From: Sanguibacter gelidistatuariae
GTDB taxonomy: Bacteria > Actinomycetota > Actinomycetes > Actinomycetales > Cellulomonadaceae
Direction of reading: 5' to 3'
Assembly (NCBI RefSeq): GCF_900096585.1
Contig: NZ_FMYH01000002.1
Location: 88,343-152,342 of the forward strand
DNA: 64,000 nt
Part shown: piece after piece, positions 9,138 through 17,819 of the stretch
How the letters are laid out: each line of letters begins with the position of its first letter
Numbering within the stretch: position 1 is the stretch's first letter
Notes under the pieces: model-generated
The model's input: only the letters and a program-made list of their open reading frames with translations
Told to the model about the DNA's origin: nothing
Databases searched by the model: none
Program-made: the position numbers and the translations under genes

Positions 9138-9700
9138 GACGGTGCCCCGGCGGCCCGGATCAGCTCGCGCGCCTGGACCACGTAGCCGGCACCGGAGTAC
9201 CAGTACAGGCCCACACCCCACCAGGCGAAGGCCCACCCGAGAGCCGCCGCCCACGCCCCCAGCGCGCCGGGCATCTCGGCCAGCAGCAGCAGCGGGAAGG
9301 CATAGAGCAGGGCGAAGGTCGCCGCCTTGCCGACGAAGTTCACCGGGAGCGGCCCGTAGCCGAGCCGGGTCAACCCGGGCAGCAGGCACATCATGACCAC
9401 GTCGCGCCCGAGGATGAGCACGAGCAGCCAGAGCGGGACGATCTCGCGCCAGGCCAGCGCCACGAGAGTGACGAGGATGAACAGCCGGTCCGCGGCCGGG
9501 TCGAGCACCTGGCCGAGCTTGGACACCTGATTGAGCATCCGGGCCGCGACGCCGTCCAGCCAGTCGGTGAGCGCCGAGAACGCGAGCACCACGACCGCAG
9601 CGACGTCGTGCGACCCGACGATGAGCACCGCGAAGACCGGCACGAGCGCAAGCCGGAGCATGCTGATCATGTTGGGGACCGTGAGCACCCGGGTGCTCAC
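9134..9700 (-). CDS. CDP-alcohol phosphatidyltransferase, PgsA family
   Basis: An integral membrane enzyme transferring a phosphatidyl group from CDP-diacylglycerol to an alcohol acceptor such as glycerol-3-phosphate or inositol phosphate. The diagnostic signature DG-x2-AR-x8-G-x3-D-x3-D is complete (DGVAARMLNQVSKLGQVLD followed by PAADR), which holds the metal-binding aspartates. Several hydrophobic helices follow, giving about 188 residues, normal for the family. I choose the GTG at 9700 (VSTRVLTVPNMISMLR) because AGGAG lies six bases upstream; a longer start at 9757 is possible. Its position matches M. tuberculosis pgsA2 (Rv1822), whose acceptor is not firmly known, so the substrate is left open. 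Confidence 0.85.
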   Translation of the reverse strand: MSTRVLTVPNMISMLRLALVPVFAVLIVGSHDVAAVVVLAFSALTDWLDGVAARMLNQVSKLGQVLDPAADRLFILVTLVALAWREIVPLWLLVLILGRDVVMMCLLPGLTRLGYGPLPVNFVGKAATFALLYAFPLLLLAEMPGALGAWAAALGWAFAWWGVGLYWYSGAGYVVQARELIRAAGAPS

Positions 9701-9890
9701 GTGCTGCTCCTGCGCCTCACTCACCGCCGACCGACCATCCTTCGCGTGCTTACGCACTTCCGCTGTGTGCCGCTGCCTGCACTGCTGGCTATCTTATGAG
9801 CGTCGCACCTGCGACCCGTGCCCCGAGCCGGAATATATGACAACGATATGGACACGAGTTGACCTGTGGTCGAGGTCACCGGCGAGAGGC

Positions 9891-9920
9891 TCGACCCGGA
9901 TGGGGCCGACCACGTACAGT
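9891..9920 (+). promoter_or_regulatory. Candidate promoter for the DEAD-box helicase gene
   Basis: TCGACC at 9891-9896 and TACAGT at 9915-9920 are spaced 18 bp, a fair sigma-A type pair. It would leave a leader of about 150 nt before the helicase start. The remaining 9701-10074 region shows no gene. Confidence 0.3.
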
Positions 9921-10074
9921 AGGAGCATTCCTCGGAGTTTGTCGCGAGTCCCGCGTGTGTGCGTGTCAGTGGCCTGACTTGGCCCAGTGTGTGTTTTCGG
10001 GATTGCGACGCCGGTTCGGCTCACTCGAGCTGTCCTATCGCTCCCCACACCACTGAATGGTTGGTTGCTCTTTT

Positions 10075-11976
10075 ATGACTTCTGTCGACACTGCTGCGCC
10101 CGCAAACAGCGCGCCCGACGCCCCCACCGTGTCTTTCGCAGACCTCGGCCTTCCAGCTGAGCTGCTCTCTGCGGTCCTCGACCTCGGGTTCACGATCCCC
10201 TCCTCGATCCAGGCCGAGGCGATCCCCGCTCTGCTTGCCGGCCACGACATCACCGGCGTGGCCCAGACGGGAACCGGCAAGACGGCGGCCTTCGGCCTGC
10301 CGCTGCTCGCCGCGATCGACCCCGACCTGCACCAGACGCAGGCACTTGTGCTTGCACCGACCCGTGAGCTGGCCATGCAGGTCGCCGAGGCGATCGAGAC
10401 CTTCGCCAAGCACCTCCCCGGCATCGAGGTCGTCGCGGTCTACGGCGGATCCCCGTACCCCCCGCAGGCCCGCGCACTCTCCCGCGGCGCGCAGGTTGTC
10501 GTCGGAACCCCCGGTCGCGTGATCGACCACCTCGAGCGCGGCACCCTCAAGCTGGGCGCCATCCGCTTCCTCGTCCTGGACGAGGCCGACGAGATGCTCC
10601 GTATGGGCTTCGCCGAGGACGTCGAGAAGGTCTTCGGAGCCGCTCCGGTCGAGCGCCAGGTCGCCTTGTTCTCCGCGACCATGCCTCCCCAGATCCGCCG
10701 CGTCGCCGCGCACCACCTGCGTCAGCCGATCGAGATCGCCGTCTCGCGTCAGTCCTCAACCGTCACGGGCGTCACCCAGCAGTTCGCCGTCGTGCCCTTC
10801 CGTCACAAGATCGGCTCGCTCACCCGCGTCCTGGCCACGTCCGACGCCGAGGCCGCAATCGTCTTCTGCCGCACCCGCGGCGCAGCCGAAGAGGTCGGCT
10901 CCGCGCTGATCGAGCGCGGCATCTCGGCCGCCACCATCTCCGGTGACGTCGCACAGAAGGACCGCGAGAAGATCGTCGAGCGCCTGCGCGCAGGCGCCCT
11001 CGACGTCCTCGTCGCGACGGACGTCGCGGCCCGCGGCCTCGACGTCGACCGCATCGGTCTTGTCGTAAACTTCGACATCCCGGGCGAGCCCGAGGCCTAC
11101 GTGCACCGCATCGGCCGTACCGGCCGCGCCGGACGCACGGGCACCGCGCTCTCCTTCGTCACCCCGAACGAGCGTGGCCGCCTCAAGCAGATCGAGCGGA
11201 CGATCCGTCAGCAGCTCGTCGAGATCGAGATCCCCTCCCCCGCCGACGTCTCCGCGCACAAGGTCCGTCAGACCCTGGCCCGCATCGACGAGCGTCGCGA
11301 GGCCGGCCGCCTGTCGATGTACGTCGACCTGGTCCGTGAGTACCTCGAGACGCACGAAGGCACCGACCCCGCCGAGCTCGCCGCCATCCTCGCCGCCCTC
11401 GCGGTGGGCGACGACGGCCCCAAGGCTCGCGAGGAAGAGGCCGCGTTCGAGGCCCAGCGCGCCGAGGCCCGCAACGAGCGCAAGACCCGCGACGCGCGGG
11501 ACGCCAACGACCGCGACCGCGGTCCTCGCGAGCGTCGTGACGACGGACCCCGGTCCCCGCGTGCCGGCGGAGCCCGCCGCGACGTCGTCGGAACCCGTTA
11601 CCGTCTCTCGGTCGGCCACACCCACGGCGCCCAGCCGAGCGGGATCGTCGGCGCACTGACCAACGAGGGTGGCCTCTCGGGCAAGGACCTCGGCAAGATC
11701 GACATCTTCCCGAGCTTCTCCCTCGTCGACATCGCGACCCCGCTCGACAACGAGACGATCGACCGCATCTCCCGGGCCCGCGTGGCCGGCAAGGCGCTGC
11801 GCATCAAGCTCGACGACGGCCCCGCGGTCTCCCGCGGACCGCGCAGCGGATCTGCTCCCAGCAGCACCCACAGCGGACCGCGCAACAGCGCGCCGTCCGG
11901 TCGTCGCGAGGAGCGCTTCGAGCGCCCGACCGAGCGCACCGGGTACGACCGTTCAGAGCGCACGCCGCGCTACTGA
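10075..11976 (+). CDS. DEAD-box ATP-dependent RNA helicase, CsdA/DeaD type
   Basis: Unwinds RNA duplexes with ATP, in ribosome assembly and mRNA turnover, often cold-induced. Motifs are complete and in order: FTIPSSIQAEAIPALL (Q motif), AQTGTGKTAAFGLPLL (I), PTRELAMQVAE (Ia), GTPGRVIDHL (Ib), LVLDEADEMLRMGF (II, DEAD), LFSATMPPQIRR (III), ATDVAARGLDVDRI (V) and HRIGRTGRAGRTG (VI). After an Arg/Asp-rich linker near residues 460-510 comes a DbpA-like RNA-binding domain (YRLSVGHTHGAQPSGIVGAL, GKIDIFPSFSLVDIATPL), and the tail is basic and low complexity. The ATG at 10075 is used; another at 10057 adds six residues. Neither has a ribosome-binding site. The unusually long upstream region may regulate it. 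Confidence 0.95.
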   Translation: MTSVDTAAPANSAPDAPTVSFADLGLPAELLSAVLDLGFTIPSSIQAEAIPALLAGHDITGVAQTGTGKTAAFGLPLLAAIDPDLHQTQALVLAPTRELAMQVAEAIETFAKHLPGIEVVAVYGGSPYPPQARALSRGAQVVVGTPGRVIDHLERGTLKLGAIRFLVLDEADEMLRMGFAEDVEKVFGAAPVERQVALFSATMPPQIRRVAAHHLRQPIEIAVSRQSSTVTGVTQQFAVVPFRHKIGSLTRVLATSDAEAAIVFCRTRGAAEEVGSALIERGISAATISGDVAQKDREKIVERLRAGALDVLVATDVAARGLDVDRIGLVVNFDIPGEPEAYVHRIGRTGRAGRTGTALSFVTPNERGRLKQIERTIRQQLVEIEIPSPADVSAHKVRQTLARIDERREAGRLSMYVDLVREYLETHEGTDPAELAAILAALAVGDDGPKAREEEAAFEAQRAEARNERKTRDARDANDRDRGPRERRDDGPRSPRAGGARRDVVGTRYRLSVGHTHGAQPSGIVGALTNEGGLSGKDLGKIDIFPSFSLVDIATPLDNETIDRISRARVAGKALRIKLDDGPAVSRGPRSGSAPSSTHSGPRNSAPSGRREERFERPTERTGYDRSERTPRY

Positions 11977-12023
11977 CCTGATGCGCGCGTGAGTGCGCGC
12001 GACTGAGTCAGGCTGAGCTACGC

Positions 12024-12052
12024 AAGGCCGGGTCCCGATGGGGCCCGGCCTT
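12024..12052. terminator. Bidirectional terminator hairpin
   Basis: AAGGCCGGGTCCC, loop GAT, GGGGCCCGGCCTT form a 13-bp stem between the converging helicase gene and the minus-strand PH-domain gene. The terminal AA/TT pairs give a short U-run on either strand. A second GC-only hairpin lies at 11983-12000. Confidence 0.8.
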
Positions 12053-12085
12053 CTGCGTGCGTGGGCGCCGCGTGCTGGAGCTCGC

Positions 12086-12544
12086 TCAATGAGTGCTGTG
12101 CGATTCCCCGTGCAGGGTGACCAGCGAGTCCAGCCGTTCGACCTCGCGTGCGGCATACCGTCCGTCGGAGCGCTGGATCGCCATCATCGCCGTGCGATGC
12201 CCGTCGGAGAGCTCGAGCATGACCCACGGGTCCCCCGAGCCGTACGTGACCGCGACGATGTGGGGCCAGTCGTAGGTGCGTACCCAGAAGAGGTTGCGGA
12301 CCTTGATCCCGGTCGTGTCGACCGTGGCGCGGACCGTGGCCTGCCGCCACAGAAAGACGCACCCGGCGAGCACGACGAGCGTCAGGCCGACCACGTTGCC
12401 GGCGCTGTAACCCGCCCCACCGGTGCCGGGCGCGAGGTACAGCACGATCGAGAGTCCGCCGACCAGGACGACGACCGCGGCCCACGCCATATACCGGACA
12501 AACCGCGGTGCAAAGGGTTCGTAGAGGCCCTTGGGCGACGCCAT
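12086..12544 (-). CDS. Membrane protein with bacterial PH-like domain
   Basis: A 152-residue protein with two N-terminal membrane helices (FVRYMAWAAVVVLVGGLSIV and VVGLTLVVLAGCVFLW) followed by a compact beta-rich domain (VRATVDTTGIKVRNLFWVRT, YDWPHIVAVTYGSGDPWVML) resembling the bacterial PH-6 domain. The family has no established function. The ATG at 12544 has a GGGGAG site six bases upstream. It lies 49 bp downstream of hisG on the same strand, a neighbourhood seen in other Actinobacteria, and may be co-transcribed with hisG-hisE. No histidine-related role is implied by its sequence. Confidence 0.7.
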   Translation of the reverse strand: MASPKGLYEPFAPRFVRYMAWAAVVVLVGGLSIVLYLAPGTGGAGYSAGNVVGLTLVVLAGCVFLWRQATVRATVDTTGIKVRNLFWVRTYDWPHIVAVTYGSGDPWVMLELSDGHRTAMMAIQRSDGRYAAREVERLDSLVTLHGESHSTH

Positions 12545-12593
12545 GACACACTCCCCTCGAGCCTGCGGGCGGAGCCTGTGTCTCAGCCGATCG

Positions 12594-13442
12594 TCAGAGC
12601 CTGCAGGCGTGGATCGATGTCACCAGGATCGCACGTGCCCCAACTTCGTACAGGGTGTCCATAACCTCATTCGTCTGGTCACGGCGGACCATCGCCCGGA
12701 CCGCGGCCCAGTCGCGGTCGTGCAGCGGTGAGACCGTCGGCGACTCCAGCCCCGGGGTGATCGCGACTGCGGCGTCGACCAGGTGGACGGGGACGTCGTA
12801 GTCCATGAGGACGTACTCGTGGGCGGTCAGCACGCCCTGCAGGCGGCGGGTGAGCTGGTCGAGCTTCGCCGGGACATCTGACCCGCGGCGGCGGATGAGC
12901 ACGGCCTCGGACTTGAGAATCGGGTCCCCGAAGATCTCCAGGCCGGCCGCGCGCAGCGTCGTGCCGGTCTCCACGACGTCGGCGATGACCTCGGCGACGC
13001 CCAGCTTGACCGAGCTCTCCACGGCCCCGTCGAGGCGGACGATCGACTTGGGCGTGATGCCCTGGGCCAGGAGGTAGTCGTGTACCAGGACCGAGTAGGA
13101 CGTGGCGATGCTGCGGCCCTCGATCTGGGCGATGTCGGTGATCTCGCCCACGGGTGCGGCGAAGCGGAAGGTCGAGCGGGCGAAGCCGAGCGGCAGGTGC
13201 TCCTCGGCGTCGGCCCCGGAGTCGAGCATGAGGTCACGGCCGGTGATCCCGGCGTCGACGGTCCCGGCGCCGACGTACACAGCGACGTCGCGGGGGCGCA
13301 GGAAGAAGAACTCGACGTCGTTGGCCGGGTCGGCGAGGACCAGCTCGCGGGAGTCGCGGCGCTGACGGTAGCCAGCCTCACGGAGCATGTCGGAGGCAGG
13401 TTCGGACAGGGACCCCTTGTTGGGGACGGCAATACGGAGCAC
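12594..13442 (-). CDS. hisG: ATP phosphoribosyltransferase, long form
   Basis: First enzyme of histidine biosynthesis, condensing ATP and PRPP to phosphoribosyl-ATP; the long form is feedback inhibited by histidine through a C-terminal ACT-like domain. The 282-residue length is that of the long form. Seen are the N-terminal [20 protein letters not shown], the PRPP-binding [20 protein letters not shown] around residue 160, and a regulatory tail ending [16 protein letters not shown]. The start is GTG at 13442 ([10 protein letters not shown]). It lies 37 bp downstream of hisE, as in other Actinobacteria, so the two form an operon. Confidence 0.96.
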   Translation of the reverse strand: MLRIAVPNKGSLSEPASDMLREAGYRQRRDSRELVLADPANDVEFFFLRPRDVAVYVGAGTVDAGITGRDLMLDSGADAEEHLPLGFARSTFRFAAPVGEITDIAQIEGRSIATSYSVLVHDYLLAQGITPKSIVRLDGAVESSVKLGVAEVIADVVETGTTLRAAGLEIFGDPILKSEAVLIRRRGSDVPAKLDQLTRRLQGVLTAHEYVLMDYDVPVHLVDAAVAITPGLESPTVSPLHDRDWAAVRAMVRRDQTNEVMDTLYEVGARAILVTSIHACRL

Positions 13443-13479
13443 GGGATTCTCGCGTTCGAGTCGGAGGAGTGGGTCAGGC

Positions 13480-13743
13480 TCAGAGGTACTTGTAGACGTC
13501 CTCGAGGCTCAGTCCCTTGGCGACCATGAGGACCTGCAGGTGGTAGAGCAGCTGGGAGATCTCCTCGGCTGCCTCGGCGTCGGACTGGAACTCCGCGGCC
13601 ATCCACACCTCGGCGGCCTCTTCGACGATCTTCTTGCCGATGGCATGGACCCCGGCGTCGAGCTCGGCAACTGTGCCTGAACCGGCGGGGCGTTCCACGG
13701 ACTTGAGGGTGAGCTCCGCATACAGCTCTTCGAACGTCTTCAC
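13480..13743 (-). CDS. hisE: Phosphoribosyl-ATP pyrophosphatase
   Basis: Second step of histidine synthesis, hydrolysing phosphoribosyl-ATP to phosphoribosyl-AMP and pyrophosphate. The 87-residue helical protein has the all-alpha NTP pyrophosphohydrolase pattern: [56 protein letters not shown], with the metal-binding EEAAE and E-x-x-Q/D residues. It is free-standing and not fused to HisI, which is usual in Actinobacteria. It is the first gene of the hisE-hisG unit. The ATG at 13743 opens [19 protein letters not shown], typical for the family. Confidence 0.95.
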   Translation of the reverse strand: MKTFEELYAELTLKSVERPAGSGTVAELDAGVHAIGKKIVEEAAEVWMAAEFQSDAEAAEEISQLLYHLQVLMVAKGLSLEDVYKYL

Positions 13744-13854
13744 GGTCCAAGACTAGACGCCGAACGCCCCCGCCCCCCAACCCGTCCGCCAAATGACCAC
13801 TCCCCCGAGATCCCACCCAGGCCCACCCCTCCCGCCCCATCCGCTGAGAGCATG

Positions 13855-13873
13855 AAAAAGTGCGTGTCGCACC
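13855..13873 (-). terminator. Intrinsic terminator after ribH
   Basis: Read on the minus strand, GTGCG, loop ACA, CGCAC is followed at once by TTTTT. The stem is short (5 bp plus a wobble pair) but the U-tract is good, and it sits 60 bp past the ribH stop at the end of the riboflavin operon. The rest of 13744-13929 shows no gene; it should also contain the hisE promoter. Confidence 0.55.
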
Positions 13874-13929
13874 CGCAGGTCGCGTACATTTTCGTGCACT
13901 CAGGGAGGCCGTCGAGGGGTGGGGGTGGG

Positions 13930-14397
13930 TTAGAGGGAGCGGAGGGCTATCACCGTGGCGATGGCCGCCTCGACGGCTTCGGCGCCCTTGTCCTCACGGG
14001 AGCCGGGGAGACCAGCCCGGTCGAGGGCCTGCTGCTCGTCGTCGACGGTGAGCACCCCGAAGCCGACGGGCACGCCGGTCCGGATCGCGACGTCGGACAG
14101 GCCCAGGGTCGCGGCCTGGCACACGTACTCGAAGTGCGGCGTCCCGCCACGGATGACGACGCCGAGCGCCACGACCGCGTCCGCCCCGGCCTCGGCCGCC
14201 CGCACGGCTGCCACAGGCAGCTCGAAGGATCCGGGGACCCGGATCTCCTTGACGTGCGTGACGTTGGCCGCGATCAGCGCCCGGTGGGCGCCGGCGAGCA
14301 GCCCGTCCATGATCTCGGTGTGCCACTGCGCCGCGATCACGGTGATCCGCAGACCGGTCCCGTCGGGACTGATGGTTGGTGCTCCTGCTCCGCTCAT
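13930..14397 (-). CDS. ribH: 6,7-dimethyl-8-ribityllumazine synthase
   Basis: Condenses the ribitylaminopyrimidine with 3,4-dihydroxy-2-butanone 4-phosphate to lumazine, the penultimate step of riboflavin synthesis; the protein assembles into pentamers or icosahedra. The 155-residue chain has [38 protein letters not shown] with the catalytic His of the GGTPHFEYV loop, and [20 protein letters not shown]. The ATG at 14397 follows AGGAGG by six bases. It is the last gene of the ribD-ribE-ribBA-ribH operon, 44 bp after ribBA, and is followed by a terminator candidate. Confidence 0.97.
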   Translation of the reverse strand: MSGAGAPTISPDGTGLRITVIAAQWHTEIMDGLLAGAHRALIAANVTHVKEIRVPGSFELPVAAVRAAEAGADAVVALGVVIRGGTPHFEYVCQAATLGLSDVAIRTGVPVGFGVLTVDDEQQALDRAGLPGSREDKGAEAVEAAIATVIALRSL

Positions 14398-14441
14398 GGC
14401 GGTTCCTCCTTGGTCGGTCGTGCTGGTCGGTCGTGCTGAGG

Positions 14442-15734
14442 CTAGGGAACGAGCGGGGTCGGTGGATCCGCCGTGATGGTGTGCAGCAGGTGGCCCATCG
14501 ACATCTTCTTGGTCCTGAGGTAGTGCTCGTTCTCCGGCGTGTGCCCAACCTCGATACCGACGGTCTCGGTCACCGTGATCCCGTGGGCGGTGAGCCCGAC
14601 GGCCTTCGCCGGGTTGTTCGTCAGCAGCCGGATGCGTTCCAGCCCGAGCTCGGCCAGGATCGCCGCGGCCGCGCCGTATTCGCGGCGGTCGGCCGGCCAG
14701 CCGAGCTCGAGGTTTGCCTCGACCGTGTCCCGCCCGGCGTCCTGCAGCTGGTAGGCGGCGATCTTGGCGAGCAGGCCGATCCCCCGGCCCTCGTGCCCGC
14801 GCAGGTAGACGACGGCCCCGCCCTCGACTGCGACGACCTTGAGCGATGTCGATAGCTGCGGCCCGCAGTCGCAGCGCAGGGACCCGAAGGCGTCCCCGGT
14901 CAGGCACTCCGAGTGCACCCGGACGATCGGGACGGCCGACGGCGCGGTGGGCGCGGCAGGCACGAGCGCCACGTGCTCGGCCCCGGTGCGCACGTCCCGG
15001 AAGCCGTGGATCCTGAACAGGCCGTGCTCGGTCGGCAGGTCCGCGACGGCGGCCGCCTTCACCCGCACGGCCTCAGGCACGACGTCGTGGCTCACCACTG
15101 CGGGGTCGTTGACCAGGCGCCACGCGATGAGGTCCGCGATCGTGATGAGGACTAGCCCCTCCCGTTCGGCCAGGCGCGCAGAGTCGTCCATCCGCATCAT
15201 CGTGCCGTCGTCGTTGACCAGCTCGGCGATCCCGGCAACCTCGCCCAGGCCGGCCAGCCGCACGAGATCCACCGCGGCCTCGGTGTGCCCGGCCCGGTGC
15301 AGCACTCCCCCGGCGACCGCCCGCAGCGGCAGCACGTGACCGGGCCGGATGAGGTCGACCGGGCCCGATGCCGGGTCGGCGAGCACGCCTAGCGTGCGGG
15401 TCCGGTCCAGGGCGGAGATGCCCGTCGTGACGCCTGTCGCGGCGTCGACGGTCACGGTGTAAGCCGTGCGCCGGGGGTCCTGGCTGTGCGGGACCATGAG
15501 CGGCAGGGCGAGCGCGTCGGCCCGCGCCGCGGGCATCGGCGCGCACAGGTACCCCGAGGAATGGCGGATCGTCCACGCCACCCACTCGCTCGAGACGTTC
15601 GACGCCGCGAAGATCACGTCAGCCTCGTTCTCCCTGTCCGGGGAGTCCGCGACCAGGACCGGGCGTCCCGCGCGCAGCTCGTCGAGGGCGACCTCGATCG
15701 AGGCAAGCCTGCTGGGCCCGCCGGCGGCGGTCAT
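14442..15734 (-). CDS. ribBA: Bifunctional DHBP synthase / GTP cyclohydrolase II
   Basis: A two-domain enzyme supplying both riboflavin precursors. The N-terminal DHBP synthase (about residues 1-205) makes dihydroxybutanone phosphate from ribulose 5-phosphate and shows [20 protein letters not shown] and [20 protein letters not shown]. The C-terminal GTP cyclohydrolase II has the zinc cysteines in [20 protein letters not shown], the [10 protein letters not shown] loop and [12 protein letters not shown]. The total of 430 residues is normal. The ATG at 15734 overlaps the ribE stop (ATGA), so the two are coupled. Its promoter is that of ribD with the FMN riboswitch. Confidence 0.97.
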   Translation of the reverse strand: MTAAGGPSRLASIEVALDELRAGRPVLVADSPDRENEADVIFAASNVSSEWVAWTIRHSSGYLCAPMPAARADALALPLMVPHSQDPRRTAYTVTVDAATGVTTGISALDRTRTLGVLADPASGPVDLIRPGHVLPLRAVAGGVLHRAGHTEAAVDLVRLAGLGEVAGIAELVNDDGTMMRMDDSARLAEREGLVLITIADLIAWRLVNDPAVVSHDVVPEAVRVKAAAVADLPTEHGLFRIHGFRDVRTGAEHVALVPAAPTAPSAVPIVRVHSECLTGDAFGSLRCDCGPQLSTSLKVVAVEGGAVVYLRGHEGRGIGLLAKIAAYQLQDAGRDTVEANLELGWPADRREYGAAAAILAELGLERIRLLTNNPAKAVGLTAHGITVTETVGIEVGHTPENEHYLRTKKMSMGHLLHTITADPPTPLVP

Positions 15735-16333
15735 GACCGCGCTCCCAGCAGGCGCTCGACGTATTTGGCGATCACGTCGACCTCGATGTTGACGCGGTCC
15801 CCGGGAAGCAGGTCCCCCAGGACGGTCGCCTCGAGCGTCGTCGGGATGAGGGAGACGCCGAAGGACGTGTCGGTGACCGAGGTGACCGTCAGGGACACCC
15901 CGCTCACTGCGATCGAGCCCTTCTCCGCGACGTACCGGGTGATCTCGGGCGGTGCGTCGAAGACGAGGTCGTCCCAGCGCGGGCCGGGGGCCCGTGACCG
16001 GAGCACCGCCGCGCCGTCGACATGACCCTGGACGATGTGCCCACCCAGGCGAGTGTCCGCACGGACGGCACGCTCCAGGTTGACCCGAGACCCGGGCGCC
16101 AGCGCCCCGAGGGTGGTCCGGGCGAGCGACTCGGGCATGACGTCGGCGGTGAATGCGCCGCCGGGCAGGGACGTGACGGTCAGGCACACGCCACTGACCG
16201 AGATCGAGTCACCCAGCGTGGCGTCGGAGGTCACGAGCGGACCACTGACGGTCAGGACAACATCACCGTTCTCCCCTCCTGGACGCGCGATCGTGGTGAC
16301 CGTGCCGATCTCTTCGACGATTCCGGTGAACAT
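15731..16333 (-). CDS. ribE: Riboflavin synthase alpha subunit
   Basis: Dismutates two lumazine molecules to riboflavin. The 200-residue protein is built of two homologous barrel domains, each starting like FTGIVEEIGTV and GGHIVQGHVDGAAVL, with repeated motifs GVCLTVTSLPGGAF and GVSLTVTSVTDTSF. The family almost always begins MFTGIVEE, and this ATG at 16333 has GAGGAG six bases upstream, so it is preferred to an in-frame ATG at 16384 that would overlap ribD. It is the second gene of the riboflavin operon. Confidence 0.97.
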   Translation of the reverse strand: MFTGIVEEIGTVTTIARPGGENGDVVLTVSGPLVTSDATLGDSISVSGVCLTVTSLPGGAFTADVMPESLARTTLGALAPGSRVNLERAVRADTRLGGHIVQGHVDGAAVLRSRAPGPRWDDLVFDAPPEITRYVAEKGSIAVSGVSLTVTSVTDTSFGVSLIPTTLEATVLGDLLPGDRVNIEVDVIAKYVERLLGARS

Positions 16334-16380
16334 CTGATTCTCCTCAGGACGCGGACGGGTTACGGGGATGGGGGACGTGG

Positions 16381-17460
16381 TCATGTCAGGACGCTCGGAT
16401 CTGGCGTCCCTGCCGTGACGGGTCGGGTCCGCGCGACGAGCAGCATGTCGTCGCCGAGCCGCTCGACCGAGACTGTGTCCAGACGCGGGGCGTCGGACAG
16501 GGTCGTCGCGCCGAGGCTGCCGACCACGCGGCGGCCCTCGCCCAGGATCATCGGGGCGAGGTAGGCGTGGACCTCGTCGACGGCGTGTGCCGCGAGGAAC
16601 GCTGTCGCGAGCCCCGGTCCGCCCTCGAGCAGGACGTGGCGGATGTCGCGGGCGGCCAGCTCAGAGAGCACCTCTGCGACGTCGTGGGTGCGCAGGTGCA
16701 GATACTCAGCGCCGCTCCGCACCTTGGCACCGGGCGGCACCGCCCGTCTTCCGACGACGACGCGCAGCGGCTGGTGGGCATGCGGCTCGCCTGAGGCGTC
16801 GCGGGCGGTGAGGGTGGGGTCGTCGGTCAGGACCGTCCCGGTGCCGACCATGATCGCGTCGACCCGGCGCCGGACGGTGTGGGCGTGCTCGCGCGCCGGC
16901 GCCCCGGTGATCCACCGGCTCGACCCGTCTACGGCGGCCACGTAGCCGTCCAGGGTGGTTGCCGTCTTGAGCGTGACGTAGGGGGTGCCGCGTCGCACGG
17001 CCGTCAGCCAGACCCGCAGCAGCGCCTCGCCCCGGTCCTGGCGCAGACCGCTCGTCACAGACACTCCCCGCGACCGCAGGTAGTCAGCACCGCCACCGGC
17101 AATCGCGGTGGGATCGCTCACACTGACCACCACGTCCGTCACGCCCCCGTCAGCGAGGGCGCGGGCGCACGGACCGGTCCGGCCGGTGTGGTTGCACGGT
17201 TCGAGGGTGACCACGGCCGTCGCCCCGGTGACGTCGATCCCTGCCGTGGCGGCGTAGGCGAGCGCGTCGGCCTCCGCGTGGGGCGTACCCGCGCCGCGGT
17301 GCCAGCCTTGCGCGAGGATCAGTCGGGGCGCTGTGGGGTCCGGCGAGGTAGCGGGGGCCAGGATGACGCAGCCGACCTGGGGGTTGGGCCCATAGGCAGG
17401 GCCACGCGCGGCCAGCTCGAGCGCTCGCAGCATCGCCGCGTCGAGGGTGAGGTACTCCAT
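16381..17460 (-). CDS. ribD: Bifunctional riboflavin deaminase-reductase
   Basis: Carries out deamination and side-chain reduction of the pyrimidine intermediate. The N-terminal cytidine-deaminase-like domain holds the zinc site: GAGTPHAEADAL (His, Glu) and VTLEPCNHTGRTGPCARAL (two Cys). The C-terminal reductase domain starts near residue 150 (PYVTLKTATTLDGYVA) and includes SRWITGAPAREHAHTVRRRV and VLLEGGPGLATAFLA. The total of 359 residues is normal. The ATG at 17460 has GGAAGG upstream at proper distance. As the first gene after the FMN riboswitch, it sets the operon under flavin control. Confidence 0.96.
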   Translation of the reverse strand: MEYLTLDAAMLRALELAARGPAYGPNPQVGCVILAPATSPDPTAPRLILAQGWHRGAGTPHAEADALAYAATAGIDVTGATAVVTLEPCNHTGRTGPCARALADGGVTDVVVSVSDPTAIAGGGADYLRSRGVSVTSGLRQDRGEALLRVWLTAVRRGTPYVTLKTATTLDGYVAAVDGSSRWITGAPAREHAHTVRRRVDAIMVGTGTVLTDDPTLTARDASGEPHAHQPLRVVVGRRAVPPGAKVRSGAEYLHLRTHDVAEVLSELAARDIRHVLLEGGPGLATAFLAAHAVDEVHAYLAPMILGEGRRVVGSLGATTLSDAPRLDTVSVERLGDDMLLVARTRPVTAGTPDPSVLT

Positions 17461-17554
17461 CGCCAACCTTCCGGATACGCCGAGCGCTCCGGGGTTGGTC
17501 AAGGGTCGCCAGAAGGCGCACCACGACCACGACGGTCGAGGAGACCGTCGCCAC

Positions 17555-17670
17555 GAGACTCTTCCCATCCGGACTTTAACCGTCGGTCCTGGAGTTCCAC
17601 CAGGTCAACCGCACCGAGGTGCGGGTCGCGGACTATAACCGCCGGCTCGGATTTTCACCGACCCCAGAGC
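17555..17670 (-). promoter_or_regulatory. FMN riboswitch (RFN element)
   Basis: Read on the minus strand, the conserved RFN blocks occur in order: GGGTCGGTGAAAATCCGA, CCGGCGGTTATAGTCCGCGA, a variable hairpin CCCGCACCTCGGTGCGG, GGTGGAACTCCAGGACCGAC, and CGGTTAAAGTCCGGATGGGA with the closing GAGTC. This aptamer binds FMN and represses the downstream genes. The gap of about 95 nt to the ribD start has room for an expression platform, probably sequestration of the ribosome-binding site or termination. Minor deviations (TTA where GAA is common) do not disturb the pairing pattern. Confidence 0.95.
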
Positions 17671-17688
17671 ACGTGAACTTACGTCTCC

Positions 17689-17718
17689 ACTATGGCACGG
17701 TGGCGGGAACGGTGTCAT
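17689..17718 (-). promoter_or_regulatory. Candidate promoter for the riboflavin operon
   Basis: On the minus strand ATGACA and CATAGT are spaced 18 bp, placing a start of transcription about 12 nt before the riboswitch. The fit to consensus is moderate; position is the main support. Confidence 0.35.
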
Positions 17719-17819
17719 CGTCACTGGCTGTGAGCCAGGGCACAGGCGCGTCGCCATTCGCCGAGAGCAGGGCGCCAGCCCGCAACCAGTCGATCCCCAG
17801 GACTTCGCGCCGAGGCACG

